Source of the DNA: Anaerolineaceae bacterium UBA1363 | Lineage (GTDB): Bacteria > Chloroflexota > Anaerolineae > Anaerolineales > Anaerolineaceae | Length of the DNA: 64,000 bases | Direction of reading: 5' to 3' | NCBI GenBank assembly: GCA_002306055.1 | Contig: DBRR01000004.1 | Span: 1 to 64,000, forward strand | Shown: positions 43,105 to 51,389 of the stretch, one piece after another | Layout of the letters: each line of letters opens with the position of its first letter | Position numbering within the stretch: position 1 is the stretch's first letter | Notes under the pieces: generated by a model | What the model was told of the DNA's origin: nothing | The model's database searches: none | The model's input: only the letters and a program-made list of their open reading frames with translations | Translations under genes and position numbers: made by a program

Positions 43105-44340
43105 ATGCGCTTTTCATTTATAAAAATTCTGCTTCTGAGCCTGGCTTTATCGCTCGCATCCTGCCAACCGCCTTTAGCATCGGAACAGGTTTCGACTGCT
43201 GCTCCAACAGCTCAAATCGCCACAAGCCTTCCAACTCCAACTTTGGTCCCGTCCCCAACACCTCCTTTCGTCCCCTCCCAGACCCAAACGCCCACACCGC
43301 TGAGTGTGAACGCAATCGTTTGGGCGGCAGATCCTGTCATTCCCATTTTGAATTACCACCGTTTCACCCCCAACTCTTGGGATGAAACTTCGGGTATGGT
43401 TCGCTACATTGGCGACCTGAAGACCGACCTGCAGGCTTTTTATGACTCCGGATACACCCTGATCTCCCTGGACGATCTCCTCAGCGGTAATATCCGTGTC
43501 CCCGTAGAGCGCCGACCCTTGATCCTGACCATCGACGATGCCTATTTCGCAAACCAGTTTTCTCTTGATGATCAAGGGGAGGTATCCGGGTTTTCTGCAG
43601 TCGGAACTATCTATCGATTTACACAGGAGCATCCTGACTTTGGCTTTGAGATTGCCATGTTTGCCAACTTTGGGGATAAATACTATGGCAATTTGTTCAC
43701 GGGAACCTGGTGGTACTTGGCAGAGGGCTGGCAGCAAGCCCTTGCGCAGACGATCGCCTGGGGGATTGAACACCACGTTTACCCCTACAACCATACGTAC
43801 CTTCATCCTCACCTTAATGAGCTTGAGGATGCGCAAATTCAACCACAGCTGGCATTGAACGATCAAAATCTCCGTGAGTACCTTGCCCTGGCAGGCCATC
43901 CTGAGTATGCTTCACTGCTCTCCAATTACGTTGCTTTGCCTTATGGGGTTCTGCCCGCAACAGATACAGGTAAGCAACAACTGACATCATACGTAGACCC
44001 TGAGGGTGACCCGGTCCGCGCGGTTTTTGAGGCGGGTTATGAATATGCGCCTGCATTTGCCTCAGCCGCTTTCTCTGATGGGTTTGATCCGATGCATCTC
44101 CCCCGTATGGCAGCCATTCCTTCGGTAATCAAGCTCATCACCGAAAACGCTTCCACCTTCCCGTCGGCAGAAAGCTGCACGGTGACCCTGCCGACAGCTT
44201 CCATGGATGCTCAATCAATCATGGCTGCAATCCAGCAAAACATATCAGGCGGTCTGTGCCCTGAAGGGATCTACATCCTGGAAGAAGGTGTTTTTATAGC
44301 GCGGGATGGTGCTGTGACACCCTATTCCCCAACTAACTAA
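43105..44340 (+). CDS. Polysaccharide deacetylase family lipoprotein
   Basis: A NodB-like carbohydrate esterase acting outside the membrane. Signal peptide with lipobox LASC, Thr/Pro/Ser-rich linker (about 25-70), then the catalytic domain: ILNYHRF, LTIDDAYF (the metal Asp motif normally TFDD) and the His pair in HTYLHPHL. 411 residues from the ATG at 43105, which is preceded by AGG. Upstream in-frame starts would give a non-signal N-terminus. The substrate could be peptidoglycan or a polymer. Confidence 0.85.
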   Translation: MRFSFIKILLLSLALSLASCQPPLASEQVSTAAPTAQIATSLPTPTLVPSPTPPFVPSQTQTPTPLSVNAIVWAADPVIPILNYHRFTPNSWDETSGMVRYIGDLKTDLQAFYDSGYTLISLDDLLSGNIRVPVERRPLILTIDDAYFANQFSLDDQGEVSGFSAVGTIYRFTQEHPDFGFEIAMFANFGDKYYGNLFTGTWWYLAEGWQQALAQTIAWGIEHHVYPYNHTYLHPHLNELEDAQIQPQLALNDQNLREYLALAGHPEYASLLSNYVALPYGVLPATDTGKQQLTSYVDPEGDPVRAVFEAGYEYAPAFASAAFSDGFDPMHLPRMAAIPSVIKLITENASTFPSAESCTVTLPTASMDAQSIMAAIQQNISGGLCPEGIYILEEGVFIARDGAVTPYSPTN

Positions 44341-44722
44341 TCCATGAATTTATTACAGTTAAATGTAGGCCAGACATTGTGCCCTCTGTGCCCGCGCAGC
44401 AGGGTGTTGATTATTGTTCTATTCAATCCGGGTTATTGATCATGTCCGTCTCCAGGGTATGCGAGGTCTTTGAGCGTTAGGTCTCATGTGGCTGCCCTTG
44501 GCGGGCACGGCCGGCCGTGCCCCTAGGTTAAAATGCCCGTCATTTGTTAAAATCGCATACATTGCCACGGCTCTTGAGAGAATGATGCTGCGGATAGGCC
44601 TTGGTCCATCCGTACGGTGGGGATTTACTCCCACCGCGGTATCTAATCATTTGGTAGCGGTAGGCGACCTGCCATTTCTTAAAATCCCTTATACTGCCAC
44701 GACTCTTGAGAAAACGGCGATA

Positions 44723-44782
44723 CGGATGGACCAAGGCCCATCCGTACGGTGGGTCCAACTCGTACGGTGGGGGTTTACTCCC
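44723..44782 (+). repeat. 60-bp direct repeat, copy 1
   Basis: From CGGATGGACCAAGGCCCATC to GTTTACTCCC; identical to 45101-45160. A diverged relative lies at about 44591-44632. Contains CGTACGGTGGG twice. Confidence 0.85.
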
Positions 44783-44904
44783 ACCGCGATATCCAATCGC
44801 GTAGTTACAATAGGCTGGCACAGCATCCCGTATGGGGAGGCTTTGCACTGCTGTTTAGACAAGTATGATTGTTTACACATTATCCGAGGTTATTATTTAC
44901 AAGT

Positions 44905-44932
44905 TAGGGGCAGACACAGGGGTCTGCCCCTA
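44905..44932. repeat. Palindromic repeat element
   Basis: TAGGGGCAGAC (44905-44915) and GTCTGCCCCTA (44922-44932), an 11-bp perfect stem with a 6-nt loop. Related to the GGGCAGGC palindromes at 14284-14722 and 45045. Confidence 0.7.
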
Positions 44933-45044
44933 CGAAAGCCACCTTTCCCTCAAACACAAGATGTAGGGGTAACCCCCCGTGGTTACCCAGGTACAAAAGC
45001 CGGATTGCGTTTTTCAATCCGGTCTACATTTATTTTGATCGTAC

Positions 45045-45066
45045 GGGCAGGCACAGAGGCCTGCCC
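45045..45066. repeat. Palindromic repeat element
   Basis: GGGCAGGC (45045-45052) and GCCTGCCC (45059-45066) with an ACAGAG loop; same family as the element at 44905. Confidence 0.7.
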
Positions 45067-45100
45067 CTACGCGAAACGATCTCAATCAAGAAAACTAATG

Positions 45101-45160
45101 CGGATGGACCAAGGCCCATCCGTACGGTGGGTCCAACTCGTACGGTGGGGGTTTACTCCC
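45101..45160 (+). repeat. 60-bp direct repeat, copy 2
   Basis: Second copy of 44723-44782, in the same orientation and 378 bp away. It continues into a degenerate GTTTACTCCCGC duplication at 45167-45178. Confidence 0.85.
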
Positions 45161-45298
45161 GCCGATGTTTACTCCCGCTGCCAATCGGATATCAAATTGA
45201 ATCGATACCATTGGCAGGCACGGCCCTCGACAGGGTGGTTCCCAAGGGCCTACCACTACCAAAAAAGCTTACCAAAAAAAGGTTGCCAAAAAGGCTTG

Positions 45299-45377
45299 TG
45301 TCAAAAATGCCTGCTGTCAAAAATGCCTGTGTCAAAAATGCCTGCTGTCAAAAATGCCTGTGTCAAAAATGCCTGCC
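45299..45377 (+). repeat. Five-copy tandem repeat upstream of the leuS leader
   Basis: TGTCAAAAATGCCTG(C) starts at 45299, 45315, 45330, 45346 and 45361, so units of 16 and 15 bp alternate (31-bp super-repeat). It ends about 20 bp before the leuS promoter. Confidence 0.9.
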
Positions 45378-45395
45378 ATTTTGCCATCTGAAATG

Positions 45396-45404
45396 TGATA
45401 TACT
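45396..45404 (+). promoter_or_regulatory. Probable leuS leader promoter, extended -10
   Basis: TGATATACT matches an extended -10. No convincing -35 is at 16-18 bp; TTGCCA at 45381 is too close. Transcription would begin a few bases before the T-box. Confidence 0.5.
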
Positions 45405-45420
45405 CCCATCACAAACACGA

Positions 45421-45654
45421 TGGCAGAGCATCGGTTATCCGCCAGAGAGCAGCCGCCTGGCTGAAAGGCTGCAAGCGCCCGCGGAGCGCGTCAGACCCCA
45501 CTCAACTGCCCCTCCCCACGGAGCGTGGCTGCGGTGATGCCCTTTAGCCGCAGACGGTCAGACCCGTTATAGCCTCCATGAGCTGCTCATCCTCGTGATG
45601 GGAAGCAGGGTGGTACCGCGAAAGCAATTTCGTCCCTGCACGCAGGGATTTTTT
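45421..45654 (+). promoter_or_regulatory. T-box leader (leucine) of leuS
   Basis: A T-box consensus AGGGTGGTACCGCG is at 45607-45620. Its TGGT (45611-45614) matches a tRNA end with discriminator A. A terminator TCCCTG-CACG-CAGGGA (45633-45648) and six T follow. In Stem I, GGCAG (45422-45426) pairs with CTGCC (45506-45510), and the specifier loop contains CTC (45501-45503), a leucine codon followed by A. Uncharged tRNA-Leu(GAG) should promote readthrough. Confidence 0.9.
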
Positions 45655-45739
45655 ATTTAACCACAGTCTGTTTCGTCTTCGCCCAAATGAATTTTCACGG
45701 GAATGAATAACAAGAAACAGCTAAGAACAGGAGCTAAAC

Positions 45740-48196
45740 ATGATGGACCCAACCGCAATACCAACTTACCGACCCGAAGAAATCGAGCCCAAGTGGCAGG
45801 CACGCTGGGAGGCTGATAAGCTCTACCAGCCTGAGCGCGATCCGAACAAAACCAAGTTCTACGCCCTCACCATGCTGCCCTATCCCTCCGGCGACCTTCA
45901 CATTGGTCACTGGTATGCCATGACGCCTCCTGATGCCCGTGCCCGCTTCAAGCGCATGCAGGGCTATAACGTCTTCTTCCCGATAGGTTTTGATGCCTTC
46001 GGTCTGCCAGCTGAAAACGCCGCCATCAAACACAACATCCACCCCAAACAGTGGACCTATGCCAATATTGAACGTATGCGCGGGCAGCTCCGCTCCATGG
46101 GTAATTCCTTTGACTGGCGGGCTGAAATCATTTCTTCTGACCCGAAATATTACCGTTGGACGCAGTGGTTCTTTGAGCAGTTTTATAAACATGGGCTGGC
46201 ATACCAGAAGATGTCTCCCGTCGATTTCTGCCCCAACTGCAACACGACCCTGGCGCGCGAGCAGGTTCTTGGCGATGATCGTCATTGCGAACGCTGCGGC
46301 ACACCAGTGATTCGCAAAGACCTCAAACAGTGGTTTTTCAAGACCTCCGCGTATGCCGAGGAGCTGCTCAACTACGAAGGCCTCGACTGGCCGGAACTGA
46401 TCAAAACCCTGCAGCAAAAGTGGATCGGGAAGTCCGAAGGTGCTTCCATTACCTTCAAAACTGAGGCTGGCGACCCAATTGAGGTGTTCACCACCCGTCC
46501 CGACACGCTTTGGGGCGTGACTTTCATGGTGCTCTCCCCCGAGCATCCGCTGGTGGAAAAAGTGACAACGCCAGCCCAATTGGAGGAGGTGCGCGCTTAC
46601 CAAGAGCAAGCCAAGCGCCAATCAGACATCCAGCGTGAATCCGTTACCCGCGAGAAAACGGGCGTTTTCACTGGCGGCTATGCCATCAACCCCGCCTCCG
46701 GTCAGCACATCCCGATCTGGATTGCAGATTACGTGCTGATGGGCTACGGCACAGGCGCTGTCATGGCAGTGCCTGCCCATGACCAGCGTGATTTTGAGTT
46801 CGCGCGCCAGTTCAACCTGCCCATCAAGGTCGTGATCCAGCCGGAGGGAGATCAACTAATCGACCCCGAAGAAATGACCGGCGCGGTTGAAGCCCACGGC
46901 TCAATGGTCAATTCCGGGCCACTCACCGGCACCCCTGAATCGGAATCCATGGCTGCAGCAATTCATTATGCTGAGGAAAATGGATTTGGCTTTCGCACCA
47001 CCAGCTACCGCCTGCACGACTGGCTCATCAGCCGCCAGCGCTACTGGGGCGCCCCAATTCCTATGATTTACTGCCCCACATGCGGCACTGTGCCTGTTCC
47101 AGAGGATCAGCTGCCAGTACTGCTGCCAGATGACGTGGAATGGCTGCCCACGGGCGAAAGCCCGCTCAAGCTGCACCCCACCTGGCGCTTCACCACCTGC
47201 CCGATTTGCGGCGGCGATGCCGAGCGCGAAACCGACACCATGGACACCTTCATGTGCTCCAGCTGGTATCACCTGCGCTATCTCAGCCCGGATTACGCTG
47301 AGGGTCCTTTTGACCCTGCCCAGTACAACTACTGGATGCCGGTGGACACCTACACCGGCGGCTCCGAGCACGCCACTATGCACCTGATCTACACCCGCTT
47401 CTTCCATAAAGCCGCCCGCGATTGCGGCATCACCAAGGGCGATGAACCCATGCTGCAGCTACGCAACCAGGGGATGGTGTTGGGCGAGGACGGCGAAAAA
47501 ATGAGTAAGAGCCGCGGAAACGTGATCAACCCGGACGATCTGGTTGCGCGTTATGGCGCCGATACGGTGCGGGCGTACCTCATTTTCTTCTGCCGCTGGG
47601 AACTGGGGGGACCTTGGTCCAGCACTGGTATTGAAGGCAACAGCCGCTGGCTGCGGCGGGTCTGGTACATGCTGCTCGAGCCCGCTGCGGGAACGGCCGA
47701 CTCGGAGGTTTTACGTGCCCTGCGCCGTAAGACGCACCAGACTCTCAAGCGGGTGACCTATGACTTTGAAAATTTCGAGTTCAACACCATCGTCTCCAGC
47801 TTGATGGAACTGCTCAACGAAATGGGTCGCGCAAAAAATGCTGGAGCGTTTGGCACAGAAGAATGGAATGAAGCCGCAGATCTCTACCTGCGCATGCTGG
47901 CACCGGTCTGCCCGCACATCGCTGAAGAATTATGGCAGCGCCTGGGCAAGCCCTATTCGATCCATACCCAACCCTGGCCGCAGGTGGACGAGGAAGCCGC
48001 CAAAGACGAGATGATCACCCTGATCGTCCAGGTCAACGGCAAACTACGCGACCGCATCCTGGTTGAACCAAGCATCAGCGATGAAGACGCAAAACAACTC
48101 GCCCTGGCAAGCGAAACCGTCCAGCAAATCCTGGAAGGCCGCCAGATCCGTAAGGTGATTGTGGTGCCGGGCAGATTGGTCAATATCGTCGTCTAA
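45740..48196 (+). CDS. leuS: Leucine-tRNA ligase
   Basis: Charges tRNA-Leu. It has the class I signature HIGHW (in PYPSGDLHIGHW), a zinc-like CPNCNTTL / CERCGTPV segment, the large CP1 editing domain with TTRPDTLWGVTF and PAHDQRDFEFA, and the KMSKS motif in DGEKMSKSRGNV. The C-terminal anticodon-binding and terminal LeuS domain are complete. The length is 818 residues. The N-terminal ATG follows AGGAG. Expression is controlled by the T-box leader upstream. Confidence 0.96.
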   Translation: MMDPTAIPTYRPEEIEPKWQARWEADKLYQPERDPNKTKFYALTMLPYPSGDLHIGHWYAMTPPDARARFKRMQGYNVFFPIGFDAFGLPAENAAIKHNIHPKQWTYANIERMRGQLRSMGNSFDWRAEIISSDPKYYRWTQWFFEQFYKHGLAYQKMSPVDFCPNCNTTLAREQVLGDDRHCERCGTPVIRKDLKQWFFKTSAYAEELLNYEGLDWPELIKTLQQKWIGKSEGASITFKTEAGDPIEVFTTRPDTLWGVTFMVLSPEHPLVEKVTTPAQLEEVRAYQEQAKRQSDIQRESVTREKTGVFTGGYAINPASGQHIPIWIADYVLMGYGTGAVMAVPAHDQRDFEFARQFNLPIKVVIQPEGDQLIDPEEMTGAVEAHGSMVNSGPLTGTPESESMAAAIHYAEENGFGFRTTSYRLHDWLISRQRYWGAPIPMIYCPTCGTVPVPEDQLPVLLPDDVEWLPTGESPLKLHPTWRFTTCPICGGDAERETDTMDTFMCSSWYHLRYLSPDYAEGPFDPAQYNYWMPVDTYTGGSEHATMHLIYTRFFHKAARDCGITKGDEPMLQLRNQGMVLGEDGEKMSKSRGNVINPDDLVARYGADTVRAYLIFFCRWELGGPWSSTGIEGNSRWLRRVWYMLLEPAAGTADSEVLRALRRKTHQTLKRVTYDFENFEFNTIVSSLMELLNEMGRAKNAGAFGTEEWNEAADLYLRMLAPVCPHIAEELWQRLGKPYSIHTQPWPQVDEEAAKDEMITLIVQVNGKLRDRILVEPSISDEDAKQLALASETVQQILEGRQIRKVIVVPGRLVNIVV

Positions 48197-48218
48197 CAAA
48201 ATCCCCTTCTCAACCGCT

Positions 48219-48253
48219 AACACGCCGGCTCCTTTGGAACTGGCGTGTTTTCT
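48219..48253 (+). terminator. Terminator after leuS
   Basis: AACACGCC (48219-48226) and GGCGTGTT (48242-48249) with a 15-nt loop, followed by TTC. It separates leuS from the next operon; the following 235 bp up to 48489 show no clear promoter. Confidence 0.7.
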
Positions 48254-48488
48254 TAACCCCCCAGCTTGTTCTCAACCAGCGTGAATTCGCACAACAACCG
48301 GGGTTTGTCCAAGCCCAAAACCAAGAAATGGAAAACGGGATAAAATAAATCAGATAAATTTTTAGATAACCGACACTCTCTTTATTCTCCCAGTTTTGGG
48401 ATTGGTATTTTCGGATCGGAATAAATCAAGACAAAAGAGAGATAGCGCAGCAACGGACTCTTATCCGGTTCAACCACAGGAGGTTGTT

Positions 48489-50114
48489 ATGAAAACTGTC
48501 GTTGCGGGGGCCTTGGGGGAATGCGTGCACGTCGCCGGCGTAACCAATTTTTTACGCCTTGCAGAAATTGCAGGCTGGCGGACCGTGTTTTTGGGTCCGG
48601 CAGTTTCAGTTGAGCGTTTTGTGCAGGCAATAAAAGAGGAAAATGCCGACTTGGTCGGCGTATCTTACCGTTTGACGCCCGAAACAGGCGAGCGCCTGTT
48701 GGGTGAATTCGCGGAAGCAGCATCTGAGTTGCACGAATCCGGCATCCGCTTTGTCTTTGGCGGCACCCCGCCAGTAGCCCAGCGCGCCCAAACCCTGGGG
48801 GGATTTTTTGAGAAGTTCTTTGATGGCAGCCAGCCGGTGGACGAAGTTTTGGCTTTCCTGCGCGGCGAAACTCGCGCGGATAACGACACCCTGAATTATC
48901 CCCAGGATCTCATTAGCCGGATCGCGTGGAAAACTCCTTACCCACTATTACGACACCACTTTGGTTTGCCAACCATGGAAGCCAGCCTGGACGGGATCGC
49001 GAAGATTGCCGAAGCGAAAGCCCTGGATGTGATTTCCCTGGGGATAGACCAGGATGCCCAGGAGAATTTCTTCCATCCCGAACGCCAGAACCCTCGCGCG
49101 AAAGGCGCGGGCGGCGTTCCGGTTCGTTCTGAGCAGGATTACCGGGACCTTTTTGCTGCCTCTCGCCGTGGGAACTTCCCTCTCATGCGAACTTACTCCG
49201 GTACGGATGACTTTATCCGCCTTGCCGAGATGTATGTTGAGACCATCAACATCGCCTGGTGCGCCATTCCCCTATTTTGGTTCAACCAGATGGACGGACG
49301 CGGTCCGATCCCCCTGCAGGAGTCCATCCGGGAGCACCAAGAGGTGATGGCATGGTACGGCAGCCGGGGAATCCCGGTGGAACTGAACGAACCTCACCAT
49401 TGGGGCATGCGCGACGCGTCCGACGTGGTTTATGTGACCTCCGGGTATCTTTCCGCGCTCAATGCTAAGAGGATGGGTGTATGGGACTATATCGCGCAGA
49501 TGATGTTCAACAGTCCTGCCGAGCTTTCTGACGCGATGGACCTTGCCAGGATGCTGGCGATTCTTGAATTAATCAAGCCGCTGGAAGATGAGACATTCCA
49601 TATTTGGCGGCAAACCAGAACTGGTTTGCTCAGTTATCCGTTGGATGACAATGCCGCCCGAGCGCACCTCGCTGCGAGCATTTACGTCCAAATGGCACTC
49701 AAACCGCACATCGTTCACATAGTTGGGCACACGGAAGCGGATCATGCCGCCACCGCAGATGATGTCATTGCTGCCAGCCGCATGGCACGACAGGCTATCG
49801 AAAACGCCTTGAGAGGGCAGCCAGACATGCTCTGCGATCCAAAAATTCTCAAAAGGAAAGACTACCTGGTCGCCGAGGTAAAAATCACTCTCCAGGCGAT
49901 TCGCAATTTGGGCGATGGCAGCGACGCTGCCCTGACAGACCCACACACACTCACCGAAGCAGTGCGCGTGGGCATCCTGGACGCACCTCAACTTAAAAAT
50001 AATCCCTTCGCCCCAGGCGCTGTCCGCACCCGTGTACTGGACGGAGCCTGTGAGACTGTGGATGAAAACGGGAAAATTATCGACGAGCAGACACGGCTGC
50101 AAAACTATCTATAA
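48489..50114 (+). CDS. Cobalamin-binding domain protein with GlmE-like barrel region
   Basis: About 541 residues. Residues 1-130 look like a B12-binding Rossmann domain: GALGECVHVAGV sits where the DxHxxG motif normally is (His kept, Asp replaced by Cys with Glu before it). GVSYRL and FGGTPP match the later SxL and GG motifs. The rest (about 170-520) resembles a beta/alpha barrel of the glutamate mutase epsilon type: LMRTYSGTDDF, GPIPLQESIREHQEVMAWY. The start at 48489 follows GGAGG; an upstream ATG would be unlikely. It is translated with the opine-dehydrogenase-like gene 10 bp downstream. Catalysis and substrate are unknown. Confidence 0.6.
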   Translation: MKTVVAGALGECVHVAGVTNFLRLAEIAGWRTVFLGPAVSVERFVQAIKEENADLVGVSYRLTPETGERLLGEFAEAASELHESGIRFVFGGTPPVAQRAQTLGGFFEKFFDGSQPVDEVLAFLRGETRADNDTLNYPQDLISRIAWKTPYPLLRHHFGLPTMEASLDGIAKIAEAKALDVISLGIDQDAQENFFHPERQNPRAKGAGGVPVRSEQDYRDLFAASRRGNFPLMRTYSGTDDFIRLAEMYVETINIAWCAIPLFWFNQMDGRGPIPLQESIREHQEVMAWYGSRGIPVELNEPHHWGMRDASDVVYVTSGYLSALNAKRMGVWDYIAQMMFNSPAELSDAMDLARMLAILELIKPLEDETFHIWRQTRTGLLSYPLDDNAARAHLAASIYVQMALKPHIVHIVGHTEADHAATADDVIAASRMARQAIENALRGQPDMLCDPKILKRKDYLVAEVKITLQAIRNLGDGSDAALTDPHTLTEAVRVGILDAPQLKNNPFAPGAVRTRVLDGACETVDENGKIIDEQTRLQNYL

Positions 50115-50123
50115 GGAGCATCG

Positions 50124-51227
50124 ATGAGTAAAGAATATGTATTTGGTGTAATTGGGGCTGGTAACGGTGGAAAAGCCATGGCTGCTTACCTGGCTTTATT
50201 GGGAAAGAAAGTGCTGCTTTATAACCGTACCTTTTCAAACGTGGAGGTCATCGCGGAACAGCAGGGCATAGACCTGATAAATCCCGGCGGCTTGGAGGGC
50301 TTTGGAAAACTGGAAATGGTGACAGACAACATTGAAGACTTGTTGGCAGCATCGCAAGTTATCATGGTAGTCACCCCCTCCACAGCGCACAGGGATATCG
50401 CCGCCGCTGCCTCGCCTTACCTGCGCGATGACCATATCGTCATCCTGCATCCAGGACGGACAGGTGGCGCGTTGGAATTCGCGGAGACACTTCGGCAAAA
50501 TGGCTGCGCCACCAAACCCATCATCTCTGAGGCTGAGACTTTCATTTTTGCCAGCAGATCGGAAGGACCCAGCCTCGCGCGCATTTTCCGCATCAAGGAA
50601 TCTGTACCCCTGGCCGCGCTGCCCGCAAACCGCACAAAAGAGGTGCTGGAAGCCATTCACACCGCTTTCCCACAGTTTATAAATGGCGGAAATGTTTTGA
50701 TGACCGGCTTAAACAATATGGGAGCGGTCTTCCATCCCGCGCTTGCCATGCTTAACGCAGGTTGGATCGAAGCCACTCATGGCAATTTTGAATTTTACGT
50801 GGACGGCGTCACGCCCTCGGTTGCTAAGGTGCTTGAGGTAATCGACCGGGAGAGGGTCACAGTTGCGTCAGCATTGGGTTTACGGGCGCGCACGGGGATG
50901 GAATGGCTCGAGCTGGCATACAACGCTACTGGGGAAAACCTGTATGAAGCCATGCATAACCAGACCGGATATTACGGCATCAAGGCACCCCCCACACTTA
51001 ACCACCGCTATATCTTTGAAGAAGTGCCCATGAGCCTGGTACCGATCGCCTCGTTTGGCGAGCGTTACGGCGTCTCGGTCAACTGCATCGAAAGCATTAT
51101 CAGACTGGGATGTATCCTTCATAATACTGATTATTGGCGCAAGGGGAGGACCATAGAAAAGCTGGGTGTTAAAGATCTCAGCATCGGCGAGCTGACCCAC
51201 TACGTGGAAACGGGCGAAAGGGACTGA
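50124..51227 (+). CDS. NAD(P)-dependent opine dehydrogenase-like protein
   Basis: Family of octopine/nopaline dehydrogenases, which condense or split amino acids and keto acids using NAD(P)H. The Rossmann GAGNGGKAMAAYLALLG is at residues 11-27. The C-terminal opine-DH domain shows NNMGAVFHPALAML and the catalytic-type HNxxxY-like region around YNATGENLYEAM. The length of 367 is normal. It follows the cobalamin-binding protein gene by 9 bp in one transcript with a terminator after. The real substrate may be the product of that partner, an inference from linkage only. Confidence 0.8.
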   Translation: MSKEYVFGVIGAGNGGKAMAAYLALLGKKVLLYNRTFSNVEVIAEQQGIDLINPGGLEGFGKLEMVTDNIEDLLAASQVIMVVTPSTAHRDIAAAASPYLRDDHIVILHPGRTGGALEFAETLRQNGCATKPIISEAETFIFASRSEGPSLARIFRIKESVPLAALPANRTKEVLEAIHTAFPQFINGGNVLMTGLNNMGAVFHPALAMLNAGWIEATHGNFEFYVDGVTPSVAKVLEVIDRERVTVASALGLRARTGMEWLELAYNATGENLYEAMHNQTGYYGIKAPPTLNHRYIFEEVPMSLVPIASFGERYGVSVNCIESIIRLGCILHNTDYWRKGRTIEKLGVKDLSIGELTHYVETGERD

Positions 51228-51262
51228 AATTTTCGGACACCTGCTTTCTCCAAAGGAATCAC

Positions 51263-51286
51263 AACCACCCGCTAAGCGGGTGGTTT
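51263..51286 (+). terminator. Terminator after the opine-dehydrogenase gene
   Basis: AACCACCCGC (51263-51272) and GCGGGTGGTT (51276-51285), 10-bp perfect stem, TAA loop, then TTG. The T-run is weak, but the hairpin is stable. Confidence 0.75.
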
Positions 51287-51389
51287 GCAAAGAGGCTATA
51301 AGCCCAGTTCTCTAACCAGCCCCTCAAGGCACTATGAAACAGGTCGTAAAAATACTACTCTGAAAATTTTGTGCAACTTTTGCAACTAC

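Larger units (their letters stand above)
44341..45298. other. Repeat-rich gap
   Basis: About 950 bp without a credible gene. It holds a 60-bp direct repeat pair, related diverged copies near 44535-44645 and 44669-44722, and two palindromes listed below. Positions 44341-44480 show nothing. Confidence 0.6.

Noticed and set aside
45299..45377. CRISPR-like array
   Set aside because: Units are 15-16 bp with no spacers, and no cas genes are nearby. It is a simple tandem repeat.
44486..45391. 301-residue plus-strand frame across the repeat-rich gap
   Set aside because: It is made of repeated DNA blocks translated in one frame, e.g. the 60-bp repeats twice and Cys/Lys runs from the tandem repeat. 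No start signal.
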